The notes under the pieces were generated by a model. It did no database searches, had not been told where the DNA came from, and saw only the letters and a list, made by a program, of their open reading frames with translations. This document shows, one piece after another, positions 7,020-14,831 of a DNA stretch of 19,573 nt. This DNA is from Cytophagales bacterium (lineage in GTDB: Bacteria; Bacteroidota; Bacteroidia; Cytophagales; Cyclobacteriaceae). A program made the translations under genes and the position numbers. The stretch is taken from NCBI GenBank assembly GCA_027317105.1, contig DAHVFH010000036.1, positions 1-19,573 of the forward strand, written 5' to 3'. How positions within the stretch are numbered: position 1 is the stretch's first letter; each line of letters opens with the position of its first letter.

Positions 7020-7099
7020 TTCGATATAGAACTGGGTTAATGAATTCAGGAAGAATTCAGAAGGCCAGTCGTTGAAAATCCTCTTGGCTTGGGGCCATT

Positions 7100-8395
7100 T
7101 CAACCATCCATTTCCTTTTGCATTTCATTTTTCTGCTTGGTCTCGTCCATAAAAAGATAAACTATCAGTGAAATGAAAATACACCCCGCGATATAGTAGA
7201 AGAAGTAAGATTCACTCCCAATTTTTTTAAACCACAAGGCAACATATTCTGCCGTTCCACCAAAGACAGCCACGGTAACGGCATAGGGGAGACCTACGCC
7301 CATCGTGCGAATGCTGGCCGGAAATAGCTCTGCCTTCACAACCGCGTTGATGCTGGTATAACCGGTCACGATCACAAGCGCGAAGAGCATCAGCGAAAAA
7401 ATTTCCCAATATTCAGTTAAATGGATCATAGAAGTGAGAATAGGTACAGTGAGCAAAGTGCCTGAGATTCCAAATGCTATCAACAAAGGCTTCCGTCCGA
7501 TTTTATCTGACAAACTTCCAAACGCAGGTTGTAGCAAAGCGAAAATGATCAAAGCGACAAACGAAAGTAGCGTGGCATCTTGTTTAGGCAGGCCTACTGA
7601 ATTGACTAAAAACTTTTGCATATAGGTCGTATAGGTGTAGAAGGCAAGTGTTCCGCCAAGCGTTAAACCAATTACGGTCAAAACAGCTTTGGGGTGTTGA
7701 ATTAAATCCTTAAAAATATTTTGTGAAATAGACTTTTTTTCTTGCACTTCCAGGAAAGCATTCGTTTCGTGTAACTGACTACGAATATAGAAGGCCATAA
7801 GCGACAGCGCTCCTCCAAGGGCAAATGGAATACGCCATCCCCAGGCGTGCAACTGTGCATCCGTTAGAAGTACAAATTGTAAAACCAACTGCACACCCAG
7901 TGCTGCAATCTGTCCTCCTACAAGGGTTACGTATTGAAAGCTAGAATAAAAGCCTCGATGGGCGGGTGTAGCCACTTCGCTGAGGTATGTGGCCGAGACG
8001 CCATATTCACCTCCAACACTTAATCCTTGTAACAACCGGGCAACTAGCAATAGGATGGGGGCAAACACCCCGATGGTTTGGTACGTGGGCACTACTGCAA
8101 TCATCAACGAACCAAGCGACATCAGCACCACCGAAATTGTCATCGCGTATTTTCGCCCCCTTCGATCGCTCAATAATCCAATCAGCCATCCTCCAATAGG
8201 CCTCATGATAAACCCTAAAGCGAAAATTCCTGCTGCCTGCAATAGTTGAGCGGTCTGATTACCTTCCGGAAAAAAGGATGCAGAAAAGTAAATGGCAAAG
8301 GCGGAGTACGTGTACCAGTCGTACCATTCCACGAGATTACCAATTGAACCGCCAGTGATGGATCGGATACGTTGTTTGGAGATTTTTTCGTCCAC
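7100..8395 (-). CDS. kgtP: 2-oxoglutarate permease, MFS metabolite:H+ symporter family
   Basis: This 431-residue inner-membrane protein has the hydrophobic profile of a 12-helix major facilitator transporter. The loop 2-3 signature is SDRRGRK (76-82), repeated in the second half as SDKIGRK (296-302). Stretches such as GNLVEWYDWY (19-28), MRPIGGWL (64-71), RLLQGLSVGGEYG (120-132), FQYVTL.GGQ (153-162), WGWRIPFALG (185-194) and FGG.AEYVAL match Escherichia coli KgtP as I remember it, at the same places, which is stronger than general family likeness. It should import 2-oxoglutarate, or a related dicarboxylate, with protons. It is 17 bases downstream of the secreted protein gene at 8413-8997 on the same strand and may be read from it. 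It converges on the protease gene. Confidence 0.85.
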   Translation of the reverse strand: MDEKISKQRIRSITGGSIGNLVEWYDWYTYSAFAIYFSASFFPEGNQTAQLLQAAGIFALGFIMRPIGGWLIGLLSDRRGRKYAMTISVVLMSLGSLMIAVVPTYQTIGVFAPILLLVARLLQGLSVGGEYGVSATYLSEVATPAHRGFYSSFQYVTLVGGQIAALGVQLVLQFVLLTDAQLHAWGWRIPFALGGALSLMAFYIRSQLHETNAFLEVQEKKSISQNIFKDLIQHPKAVLTVIGLTLGGTLAFYTYTTYMQKFLVNSVGLPKQDATLLSFVALIIFALLQPAFGSLSDKIGRKPLLIAFGISGTLLTVPILTSMIHLTEYWEIFSLMLFALVIVTGYTSINAVVKAELFPASIRTMGVGLPYAVTVAVFGGTAEYVALWFKKIGSESYFFYYIAGCIFISLIVYLFMDETKQKNEMQKEMDG

Positions 8396-8412
8396 TCGAA
8401 AATTAATAAGAA

Positions 8413-8997
8413 CTAATCGACCGGATAAAACCTTGCGTCAACAAATCGTTCTTCCCCTGATCTTATTGTAAGGTAACTAAAATATACGTTACCATTGTAT
8501 TCGGTAAAGTTTAGTGCTCTCACATGATTTGATTTCATCAAAACATAATAACTCCCTGGTTTTACCTTTATTGAATAGCTGCCGTCTGTATCGGCCACGC
8601 TACAAATTTTATGATCGTTCTTTATGATCATATTACACCGCTGAACGGCTCGATGGTCAAGTGCTTTATAAACTGAATCCTCAAATGATCGACTCTTTAT
8701 CCCGAACTCATCCAATTCTTCCCCTATTGACTTTTTAGGTTCTTGGTCATCGTTTAAGTGCTGCACTTCCTGATAACTTCTTATTTTTTTTGTTATCCAA
8801 ACAAGTGAGTCGACACATAAAATTTGAAAATCTTCAGGTAGATAGTGGGCCTGAATAACATAAATGGAAGCTCCTCTGTCAGGAAAAATGTTTTCATGCT
8901 CAGTTTGGCAAAGAACGACCCCTTTTATAAGGCAACTGGCCTGGCCGTAAGCCATATTTATCGAAACAAAGACCAAAAGAATAATTACCTTATTCAT
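8413..8997 (-). CDS. Secreted protein with carboxypeptidase-regulatory-like fold, unknown function
   Basis: The frame encodes 194 residues beginning MNKVIILLVFVSINMAYGQ, a signal peptide with cleavage likely after AYG (18). The mature protein opens with a beta strand, LIKGVVL (23-29). After a charged helical middle (65-115) it returns to TDGSYSIKVKPGSYYVLMKS (137-156), the turn-and-strand pattern of carboxypeptidase-regulatory-like (transthyretin-fold) domains, so the fold may be split by an insertion. Four cysteines (22, 30, 61, 121, with a fifth at 132) could form disulfides in the periplasm. I do not recognise a specific family. It precedes the permease gene by 17 bases on the same strand. 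A partner role in transport is possible but unsupported. Confidence 0.7.
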   Translation of the reverse strand: MNKVIILLVFVSINMAYGQASCLIKGVVLCQTEHENIFPDRGASIYVIQAHYLPEDFQILCVDSLVWITKKIRSYQEVQHLNDDQEPKKSIGEELDEFGIKSRSFEDSVYKALDHRAVQRCNMIIKNDHKICSVADTDGSYSIKVKPGSYYVLMKSNHVRALNFTEYNGNVYFSYLTIRSGEERFVDARFYPVD

Positions 8998-9021
8998 TAT
9001 TAGATAAATTAATTCTGATTC

Positions 9022-9216
9022 TTAGAAAGAGGATTGACTAACACGAGTAATACAGATTAAGGCAGTTTTAAAATCATAATTTTTCGTTTTCAAAGCTACT
9101 TGGTAAGCGCTCCCAAACCAATTCCAAATAACATTATCATCAACAAACGGATTATGAATACACTTAAGTCCATACCAAGCCGCAACGCAAGAAAAGGCGG
9201 CTCGTTTCCAAACCAC
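9022..9216 (-). CDS. Possible small protein, 64 residues, doubtful
   Basis: An open frame of 64 residues, rich in Trp, Asn and Lys, lies between katG and the 8413-8997 gene on the same strand. It has no signal peptide and no motif I know. Its proposed start at 9216 lies inside the stem-loop thought to end katG transcription. It may be non-coding; I list it because it is the only candidate in this 246-base gap. Confidence 0.2.
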   Translation of the reverse strand: MVWKRAAFSCVAAWYGLKCIHNPFVDDNVIWNWFGSAYQVALKTKNYDFKTALICITRVSQSSF

Positions 9217-9223
9217 CTTTTCT
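9190..9223 (-). terminator. Probable terminator of katG
   Basis: CCACCTTTTCT (9213-9223) pairs with AGAAAAGGCGG (9190-9200) around a 12-base loop, with one G-T pair. On the minus strand it lies 20 bases after the katG stop codon at 9244. The T-rich part lies within the stem rather than after it. Confidence 0.5.
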
Positions 9224-9243
9224 GGTAATTACCTGCAATTGAA

Positions 9244-11472
9244 TCAAGCTAGATCGAAGCGGTCAAGGTTCATTACCTTATTCCAAGCAGCTACAAAGTC
9301 TTTTAAAAACTTTGCTTGAGCACCTTCGGATCCGTAAACTTCAGCAATGGCGCGAAGCTCTGAGTTTGAACCAAAGATAAGATCAACTCGAGTTCCTATC
9401 CACTTAACTTTGCCTGTCGAACGATCACGACCCTCGAATTCGTTTTGAGATTCTCCAGTCGCCTTCCAGGTAGTATCCAAATCGAGTAGGTTCACGAAGA
9501 AGTCGTTGGTGAGCGCCTCCGGATGTTTCGTAAATACACCGTTTTTAGAATGGTCGAAGTTAGTATTAAGCACACGCAACCCACCTACCAAGACCGCCAT
9601 TTCAGGTGCGGTCAACGTTAATAGCTGAGCTTTGTCAACCAACATTTCTTCTGCCGAAGCCGTATGTTTCTTTTTCATATAGTTGCGAAAGCCATCGGCA
9701 TTAGGCTCAAGCACAGCAAAGGATTCTACATCCGTTTGCTCCTGTGATGCATCGGCCCGGCCCGGTATAAAGGGGACCGTTATTTCATGACCAGCTTTTT
9801 TTGCAGCATTCTCAATGCCCGCGCATCCGCCCAACACAATTAAATCGGCAAGTGAAACTTGTTTCTTATCCGTGTTAAATTCTTTTTGGATAGCCTCAAG
9901 GGTCTTGAGCACTTTTGCCAATTGAGCCGGATTGTTGGCTTCCCAATCTTTTTGTGGTGCGAGACGAATGCGCCCTCCGTTTGCACCGCCTCTTTTGTCG
10001 GAACCGCGGAACGTAGATGCCGATGCCCAAGCGGTTGATACTAATTCCGACACGGAAAGTCCAGAAGCGATGATCTTACTTTTTAGAGCGGCAATTTCTT
10101 TATCGTCAATTAGTTTATGCGTAACGGCTGGGATTGGATCTTGCCAGATGAGAACCACTTTAGGAACTTCGGGGCCAAGATAGCGTGACAGCGGTCCCAT
10201 GTCTCGGTGCGTAAGCTTGTACCATGCGCGGGAAAAGGCATCTGCAAATTTATCTGGATGCTCATAGTAGTGCCTCGAAATTTTTTCATAGATAGGATCA
10301 ACTCTCAACGCGAGGTCGGTGGTGAGCATGAATGGCGCATGTTTCTTTGCCGGATCATGCGCATCGGGCACTGTCCCTGCGCCAGCGCCACCTTTCGGCT
10401 TCCATTGCTGTGCACCGGCAGGGCTCTTGGTCAACTCCCATTCAAAACCAAACAGGTTTTCGAAGAAGTTGTTGCTCCACTTCGTTGGTGTAGTGGTCCA
10501 CGCCCCTTCCAGACCGCTGGTAATGGTATCCCCGGCATTACCGGTGCCAAATGTATTTTTCCAACCAAGGCTTTGCTCCTCAATACCTGCTGCGGCTGGC
10601 TCTCGGCCAATGTACTTACTTGGATCAGCAGCACCGTGTGTCTTGCCGAACGTATGACCACCAGCGATAAGTGCTACTGTTTCTTCATCGTTCATCGCCA
10701 TGCGACCAAAAGTTTCTCGGATGTCTATGGCGGCTGCAAGTGGATCAGGTTTTCCATTTGGTCCTTCCGGATTCACATAGATCAGTCCCATCTGAACGGC
10801 ACCCAAGGGGTTTTCCAATTCACGATCGCCCGTGTACCGTTTATCTCCCAACCAGGTTGTTTCAGAACCCCAATAGACATCTTCTTCTGGTTCCCAAACA
10901 TCTTCACGTCCTCCGGCAAAACCAAAAGTTTTAAAACCCATGGACTCCAGGGCGCAGTTGCCGGCAAGCACCATTAGGTCGCCCCATGATAATTTATTAC
11001 CGTATTTCTTTTTGATTGGCCAGAGTAACAAACGCGCTTTGTCGAGGCTCGCATTGTCAGGCCAACTGTTTAAGGGTGCAAAGCGCTGTGTGCCTGAACC
11101 AGCCCCACCCCGGCCGTCAGAGATGCGATACGTTCCGGCCGAATGCCAGGCCATCCGAATGAAGAATGGCCCATAGTGACCATAGTCTGCAGGCCACCAA
11201 CTCTGAGAGGTAGTCATCAGTGCAAAGATGTCTTTCTTCACAGCCTTTAGATCGAGTTTTTTAAACTCCTCAGCGTAATTGAACGCCTTATCCATGGGAT
11301 TGGATAGCGTAGAATGTTGACGCAGTATGTTCAATTTCAGCATATTGGGCCACCATTCTCGATTACTAGTTCCACCGCCAGCACCTTGTTTTAAAGCGCC
11401 TCCATGAAAAGGGCATTTTGCTTCGCTGTTTCCATTCTGCACTGAAGTACTTGATGTTGTATGTTTTTCCAT
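9244..11472 (-). CDS. katG: Catalase-peroxidase KatG
   Basis: This haem enzyme breaks down hydrogen peroxide and has peroxidase activity. With 742 residues it is full length, including both the catalytic N-terminal half and the duplicated haem-free C-terminal half. The distal haem pocket is R106, W109 and H110 in RMAWHSAGTYR. The proximal histidine is H273 in AGGHTFGKTHG. The Met-Tyr-Trp crosslink needed for catalase activity has all its members: W109, Y232 in GLIYVNPEG, and M258 in GRMAMND. The N-terminus (CPFHGG, then NREWWPN.LKLNILRQH) is normal for the family, so ATG 11472 is the start. It diverges from oxyR across 174 bases, and OxyR very probably controls it. A stem-loop follows the stop codon. 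Confidence 0.97.
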   Translation of the reverse strand: MEKHTTSSTSVQNGNSEAKCPFHGGALKQGAGGGTSNREWWPNMLKLNILRQHSTLSNPMDKAFNYAEEFKKLDLKAVKKDIFALMTTSQSWWPADYGHYGPFFIRMAWHSAGTYRISDGRGGAGSGTQRFAPLNSWPDNASLDKARLLLWPIKKKYGNKLSWGDLMVLAGNCALESMGFKTFGFAGGREDVWEPEEDVYWGSETTWLGDKRYTGDRELENPLGAVQMGLIYVNPEGPNGKPDPLAAAIDIRETFGRMAMNDEETVALIAGGHTFGKTHGAADPSKYIGREPAAAGIEEQSLGWKNTFGTGNAGDTITSGLEGAWTTTPTKWSNNFFENLFGFEWELTKSPAGAQQWKPKGGAGAGTVPDAHDPAKKHAPFMLTTDLALRVDPIYEKISRHYYEHPDKFADAFSRAWYKLTHRDMGPLSRYLGPEVPKVVLIWQDPIPAVTHKLIDDKEIAALKSKIIASGLSVSELVSTAWASASTFRGSDKRGGANGGRIRLAPQKDWEANNPAQLAKVLKTLEAIQKEFNTDKKQVSLADLIVLGGCAGIENAAKKAGHEITVPFIPGRADASQEQTDVESFAVLEPNADGFRNYMKKKHTASAEEMLVDKAQLLTLTAPEMAVLVGGLRVLNTNFDHSKNGVFTKHPEALTNDFFVNLLDLDTTWKATGESQNEFEGRDRSTGKVKWIGTRVDLIFGSNSELRAIAEVYGSEGAQAKFLKDFVAAWNKVMNLDRFDLA

Positions 11473-11618
11473 TTTTATAGTATTAAAAAATTGTTAGGAT
11501 GATTGATTAATGATAAGCTCTTTTTTCTCTAGGCACAATGATCAACGTCATGTTCCCGAAAGAATTTAAGCCTTTTCATTTTCAATTTACAACAGGTGGA
11601 GTAATAAATCAAATTGAT

Positions 11619-11634
11619 TATCTTTATGAAGATA
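11619..11634 (+). promoter_or_regulatory. Palindrome over the probable oxyR -7 element
   Basis: TATCTT-TATG-AAGATA is a perfect inverted repeat with 6-base arms, ending 12 bases before the oxyR ATG. Its left half, TATCTTTA (11619-11626), also matches the -7 consensus TAnnTTTG except in the last base; no TTTG lies at the proper upstream distance. LysR-type regulators commonly bind such sites in the divergent spacer and repress their own genes. The site does not match the four ATAG/CTAT blocks of the E. coli OxyR operator well. Confidence 0.4.
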
Positions 11635-11646
11635 TAGCTATTATTT

Positions 11647-12582
11647 ATGACCCTAACTCAACTAGGATACATCGTTGCACTGGATTCGTATCGTCATTTT
11701 TTAATGGCGTCCGAAAAGTGCTTTATCACTCAACCTACATTAAGTATGCAGATCCAAAAACTGGAAGAAGAGCTGGGAGTAAAAATCTTCGACCGCACGA
11801 AGCAACCCGTGATCCCTACTGAAATTGGCGCACGCATTATTTCTCAAGCGCGGGTAATTTTGCATGAAGCAAGCATAATAAAGCAAGTAATCAATAACCA
11901 GAGAGACAGTATGACAGGCGAACTGCGGATCGGAATCATTCCTACCCTTGCTCCCTATCTGTTGCCTCCACTCTTTAAAGAGATGAATGAAAAGTACCCA
12001 CAGTTGAACCTCATCATTAAGGAGACAATCACGGAAAAAGTAATTAGTGAGTTAAAAAGTAATCGACTCGACTGTGGTTTGGTAGTAACCCCGTTGAAAG
12101 ACACTTCGATTAAAGAAGAGATACTCTTTTACGAGGAACTATTTGTTTATGTTTCGAAAAATAATGCCCTCTATAACAAAAAGTATGTTCTGGCCTCGGA
12201 TTTAGATCCTGACCAATTATGGCTATTAGAAGAAGGCCATTGTTTTCGCTCTCAGATTTTAAATTTGTGTGAGCTAAGAAGACGTTCAGATTTCCATTTT
12301 AAATATGAAACTGGAAATATTGAAACGTTAAAACGCATGGTGGATAAAAGCGATGGGATTACCATTTTACCCGAATTGGCTGTAATGGAATTCACCAAAC
12401 CTCAATTGAAGTTGGTGAAGCGATTGCAAGATCCACGGCCAGCCCGGGAAGTGAGCTTGGTGACTCATCGCAATCATCTTAAAATAAAACAAATAACAAC
12501 CTTAAAAGAGGAAATCCTCAAGGTTGTGCCCAGGCAAATGCATAAACTTCAGAATAAAAAGGTGGTCGAGATTAATTATTGA
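11647..12582 (+). CDS. oxyR: Hydrogen-peroxide-sensing LysR-family regulator OxyR
   Basis: The protein has 311 residues, the usual length. The winged helix-turn-helix spans 1-60 (ITQPTLSMQIQKLEEELGVK at 27-46, FDR at 48-50). A type 2 periplasmic-binding-like domain follows from about 93 (ELRIGIIPT) to 295. The redox pair is present: LEEGHC199 and LNLC208, in the same context (LLE.GHC.R.Q) and, by count, at the same positions as C199 and C208 of E. coli OxyR, which form the activating disulfide. It is therefore a true OxyR rather than a generic LysR regulator. ATG 11647 is chosen because MTLTQLGYIVAL is the usual start. It is divergent from katG, the classic arrangement, and should activate katG under peroxide. 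Confidence 0.93.
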   Translation: MTLTQLGYIVALDSYRHFLMASEKCFITQPTLSMQIQKLEEELGVKIFDRTKQPVIPTEIGARIISQARVILHEASIIKQVINNQRDSMTGELRIGIIPTLAPYLLPPLFKEMNEKYPQLNLIIKETITEKVISELKSNRLDCGLVVTPLKDTSIKEEILFYEELFVYVSKNNALYNKKYVLASDLDPDQLWLLEEGHCFRSQILNLCELRRRSDFHFKYETGNIETLKRMVDKSDGITILPELAVMEFTKPQLKLVKRLQDPRPAREVSLVTHRNHLKIKQITTLKEEILKVVPRQMHKLQNKKVVEINY

Positions 12583-12738
12583 ACTCGTTCTAGAGGTTAC
12601 TGTAAAACTGTAGGAAGCAAAACGATTGATGAATTGCAAATCAGATCCATAAACTTGCGACTTTAGAAGAATAATAAAAATTAAAGTGTCAATTTTATAA
12701 TTATCCTTTTATGTTTAGCCAGCAAAACTCGTGTACCT

Positions 12739-12862
12739 ATGAAAAAGCTACCCCTGATTTTGTTGTTTATACTTTTTATCTGCGCTCGCTCATGCGCAAA
12801 ATTTAAAAGCAAAAATCAAAATTGATATTGAGCGAAAGACAGGAATTAAAGTCAAATCATAA
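12739..12862 (+). pseudogene. Frame-disrupted small secreted peptide ahead of the GH127 gene
   Basis: From ATG 12739 the frame starts MKKLPLILLFIL and stops after 28 residues. The frame one base on reads ALAHAQNLKAKIKIDIERKT and ends at TAA 12860-12862, which overlaps the GH127 ATG by one base (TAATG). Removing one T from the T5 run at 12773-12777 joins them into a 40-residue peptide: signal sequence MKKLPLILLFILLSALAHA, then a short, very basic mature part starting QNLKAK. The stop-start overlap with the next gene argues that this was a translated frame. It may be a remnant of a longer gene, a leader that couples translation, or an intact gene with an assembly error. I do not recognise the peptide. 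Confidence 0.45.
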
Positions 12863-14829
12863 TGAATAGAATTCAAATTGTTATCGTCCTCAGTTTAGCT
12901 TTCTCCGCCTCGCATGGTCAAGAGCAAACGCCAACACGAAAATTTGAACCCGTCAGTTTTTCCCAAGTGACCATCACCGATGGGTTCTGGAAACCGGCTC
13001 AAGATAAAGTCGCTACTATTACCTTGCAAGCTTGCGTCTTTCAAACGGAAATAAAAACCCCACGTATCAAAAATTTTGAAAAAGTTGCACGTCATAAAGG
13101 GGAGAAGCATGAAGGTATTTTCTACGATGACTCGGATGTGTACAAGGCACTTGAAGCCATTGCCTATTCATTAAACAATCATCCTGATCCTGCTTTGGAA
13201 AAGAAAGCAGACGAGTGGATCGACAAAATTGCGGCAGCACAATTGCCCGATGGTTATATCGGCACGTGGTACACCTTGGGTGGACTAGACAAGCGATGGA
13301 CGGACATGAGCATGCACGAAGATTACAATGGTGGACATTTGATTGAAGCGGCAGTGGCTTATTACAATTCCACCGGAAAGCGTAAACTCTTAGATGTTGC
13401 CATAAAATTCGCCAATCATTTTGATAGCAACTTTGGCCCAGGCAAGAAAGATTGGGTTACCGGCCATCAAGAGTTGGAATTGGCTTTGGTAAAACTTTAT
13501 AAAGCCACTAGCGATAAAAAATATTTGAATTTGGCGCATTGGCTGCTGGAAGAGCGTGGCCATAAACTAGCCGTAGGCTATACCTGGACGGAATGGAAAG
13601 ATACGGCTTATGCACAAGATGTCGTTCCCGTGCGTTTTCAAAAAGAGATTACCGGCCATGCCGTTCGCGCGATGTACTTATACACGGGTGCTGCCGATGT
13701 TGCCGCCTTGACGGGCGATGCCGGATACATGACGGCCATGAACAACGTGTGGGAAGATGTGGTGTATCGAAATATGTATTTAACGGGCGGTATTGGTTCA
13801 TCTGGAAACAATGAAGGTTTTAGTAAAGATTATGACTTGCCCAACGAGCAGGCGTATTGCGAAACGTGCGCTTCAGTGGGAATGGTATTTTGGAACCAGC
13901 GCATGAATTTGTTGACAGGTGATAGTAAATTTATTGACGTACTAGAACGAAGTCTTTACAACGGAGCGCGCGATGGCTTGTCATTGAGTGGTGATCATTT
14001 TTTTTATGGAAATCCATTGGCGTCAACCGGTAAGAATATGCGGAGAGAATGGTTTGGTACAGCTTGCTGTCCGGCAAACATTGCGCGGCTGGTCGCTTCA
14101 CTCGGTGATTATATTTATGGCGCATCTGGCAATGGATTGTGGGTGAATCTTTTTGTGGGGAGCAACACGACTATCAAAATCGGAACGAAGGAAGTACCCG
14201 TTTCATTAGAGACAAATTATCCGTGGGAAGGAAATGTGAAGTTGACGGTGCAACCGAAAACAAAAACGAGATTTGCCGTTCACCTCCGCATTCCCGGATG
14301 GGCGCAAGGCCAGGCTGTGCCGGGTGATCTGTATGTGTTTGATGATAAGAAGCCGGCACCATTTACAATTTCTTTAAATGGAAAGCCGATAGACTATAAA
14401 ATGGAGAAAGGGTATGCCGTGATAGACAGAGTATGGAAAAAAGGAGATCAGGTTGAGTTGAATATTCCCATGGAAGTGAAGCGCGTGACAGCACGAGAAG
14501 AACTAAAACAAGATGAAGACCGTGTGGCATTGCAACGTGGGCCGCTGGTTTATTGTGTAGAGGGTGTCGACAATAATGGCAAAGCATGGAACCTTATCCT
14601 TCCGGATGATGCAAAATTCACGACTAAATTTGAAAAGGACTTATTGGATGGTGTAGTTACGATTCAATTTCAATCACCGACAATTCAAATAGGAAAAGAT
14701 GGCCAATCTATCTCAACGGAAATTAACACGATCACTGCTATTCCTTACTATTCTTGGTGCAACCGGGGACAAAATCAAATGCAGGTTTGGTTGCCAAAGA
14801 AGATCAAAGACTTGAAAATTAATTATTAA
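12862..14829 (+). CDS. Secreted beta-L-arabinofuranosidase, GH127 (DUF1680)
   Basis: The 655-residue protein has a signal peptide (1-19, SASHG before Q20), so it acts in the periplasm or on the surface. GH127 enzymes release beta-linked L-arabinofuranose from plant glycoproteins and pectin side chains, using a cysteine nucleophile held by zinc. All the expected residues are present with the spacing of the model enzyme HypBA1: E318 in NNEGF (acid/base), E334 and C336 in CETC, and C402-C403 in ACCPANIARL, where the first or second cysteine is the nucleophile/zinc pair. The N-terminal (alpha/alpha)6 barrel covers about 30-420; beta-sandwich domains follow. Its start overlaps the stop of the small peptide gene, and the second GH127-type gene begins 2 bases after its stop, so the three form an operon. 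Confidence 0.93.
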   Translation: MNRIQIVIVLSLAFSASHGQEQTPTRKFEPVSFSQVTITDGFWKPAQDKVATITLQACVFQTEIKTPRIKNFEKVARHKGEKHEGIFYDDSDVYKALEAIAYSLNNHPDPALEKKADEWIDKIAAAQLPDGYIGTWYTLGGLDKRWTDMSMHEDYNGGHLIEAAVAYYNSTGKRKLLDVAIKFANHFDSNFGPGKKDWVTGHQELELALVKLYKATSDKKYLNLAHWLLEERGHKLAVGYTWTEWKDTAYAQDVVPVRFQKEITGHAVRAMYLYTGAADVAALTGDAGYMTAMNNVWEDVVYRNMYLTGGIGSSGNNEGFSKDYDLPNEQAYCETCASVGMVFWNQRMNLLTGDSKFIDVLERSLYNGARDGLSLSGDHFFYGNPLASTGKNMRREWFGTACCPANIARLVASLGDYIYGASGNGLWVNLFVGSNTTIKIGTKEVPVSLETNYPWEGNVKLTVQPKTKTRFAVHLRIPGWAQGQAVPGDLYVFDDKKPAPFTISLNGKPIDYKMEKGYAVIDRVWKKGDQVELNIPMEVKRVTAREELKQDEDRVALQRGPLVYCVEGVDNNGKAWNLILPDDAKFTTKFEKDLLDGVVTIQFQSPTIQIGKDGQSISTEINTITAIPYYSWCNRGQNQMQVWLPKKIKDLKINY

Positions 14830-14831
14830 AG

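Noticed and set aside
7020..7099. GAATTCAGGAAGAATTC direct repeat and a possible terminator between convergent genes
   Set aside because: The repeat is one 6-base word used twice, and no stem with a T tail could be drawn for either gene.
10207..10977. 256-codon plus-strand open frame opposite katG
   Set aside because: It lies wholly antisense to well-conserved katG sequence and its translation has no recognisable features; long antisense frames are common opposite genes of this base composition.
11538..11822. 94-codon plus-strand frame overlapping the katG-oxyR spacer and the oxyR start
   Set aside because: It overlaps the DNA-binding domain of oxyR in another frame, spans the divergent promoter and has no signal or motif.
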